Below, piece after piece: positions 12,864 to 12,906 of a DNA stretch of 12,906 bases. Position 1 is the first letter of the stretch. The number at the start of each line of letters is the position of its first letter. Below the pieces are notes generated by a model that did not search any database, was not told the DNA's origin, and saw only the letters and a list, made by a program, of their open reading frames with translations. The DNA lies in the NCBI GenBank assembly GCA_900553215.1, contig USCJ01000022.1, positions 1 to 12,906 on the forward strand, read 5' to 3'. Origin of the DNA: an uncultured Collinsella sp. (GTDB taxonomy: Bacteria; Actinomycetota; Coriobacteriia; Coriobacteriales; Coriobacteriaceae). The position numbers and the translations under genes are program-made.

Positions 12864-12906
12864 TACAAAGAGTCCTAACCCTACAGGTTGAGCAGAAGTC
12901 AGCGGG

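Noticed and set aside
101..12878. Very long open frames on the plus strand opposite the genes (for example 1104-2396, 3461-4603, 7262-9346, 9404-11032, 11361-12878)
   Set aside because: They mirror the real minus-strand genes, have compositions rich in Arg, His, Ala and Gly with no recognisable domains, lack proper ribosome sites, and are expected in GC-rich DNA with strong codon bias.
1..12906. CRISPR array, tRNA, rRNA, insertion sequence or phage gene
   Set aside because: I saw no regularly spaced repeats, no tRNA or rRNA-like segment, and no transposase or integrase motif. The window reads as a metabolic gene cluster.

Overview
All genes in this window lie on the minus strand, so the transcribed order runs from high to low coordinates. 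The DNA is GC-rich and dense, with strong Shine-Dalgarno sites and GC-rich hairpin terminators. The content is a compact cytoplasmic pathway for pectin and galacturonate oligosaccharides. This suggests a gut Actinomycetota of the Coriobacteriia, most likely Collinsella or a relative. That assignment is an inference from base composition and gene content; no marker gene is present.

Layout in transcription order. (1) uxaA (12863 to 11379), altronate dehydratase, the late step of D-galacturonate catabolism, ends at a strong hairpin terminator (11301-11346). (2) A 379-bp non-coding stretch (11000-11378) holds three copies of a LacI-type operator around a recognisable promoter. (3) A GPH-family sugar:cation symporter (10999 to 9440) follows, with its own terminator (9372-9415). 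(4) Next come a family 28 polygalacturonase-type glycosidase (9325 to 7730), a large two-domain esterase (7598 to 5433; pectin methylesterase CE8 fused to an alpha/beta-hydrolase esterase) and an SGNH/GDSL esterase (5364 to 4696). (5) A second regulatory region (4589-4695) has two more copies of the operator, one inside a 40-bp palindrome. (6) Below it lie a GH105 unsaturated (rhamno)galacturonyl hydrolase (4588 to 3353), a sugar-phosphate isomerase/epimerase-like TIM barrel whose ribosome binding site is inside the end of the GH105 gene (3350 to 2433), and a GltD-like iron-sulfur flavoprotein (2381 to 1164), closed by a long-stem terminator (1076-1147). (7) An Old Yellow Enzyme-type NADH:flavin oxidoreductase (964 to beyond base 1) is cut by the window edge.

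How it may work together: short pectin fragments, still methylated, acetylated or carrying a 4,5-unsaturated end, would enter through the GPH symporter. The fused CE8/hydrolase and the SGNH enzyme would remove esters, GH28 would release galacturonate units, and GH105 would release the unsaturated uronate. Free galacturonate would go through the isomerase pathway to UxaA, while the unsaturated uronate would need an isomerase and a reductase. The TIM-barrel isomerase-like protein and the GltD-like oxidoreductase beside GH105 are candidates for jobs in that branch, but this is unproven. None of the degradative proteins has an evident signal peptide, so the scheme is intracellular. A 10-base motif, GGTGAACGTT, recurs five times, only in the two regulatory regions and always in the same orientation. 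It marks one regulon under an unseen LacI-family regulator.
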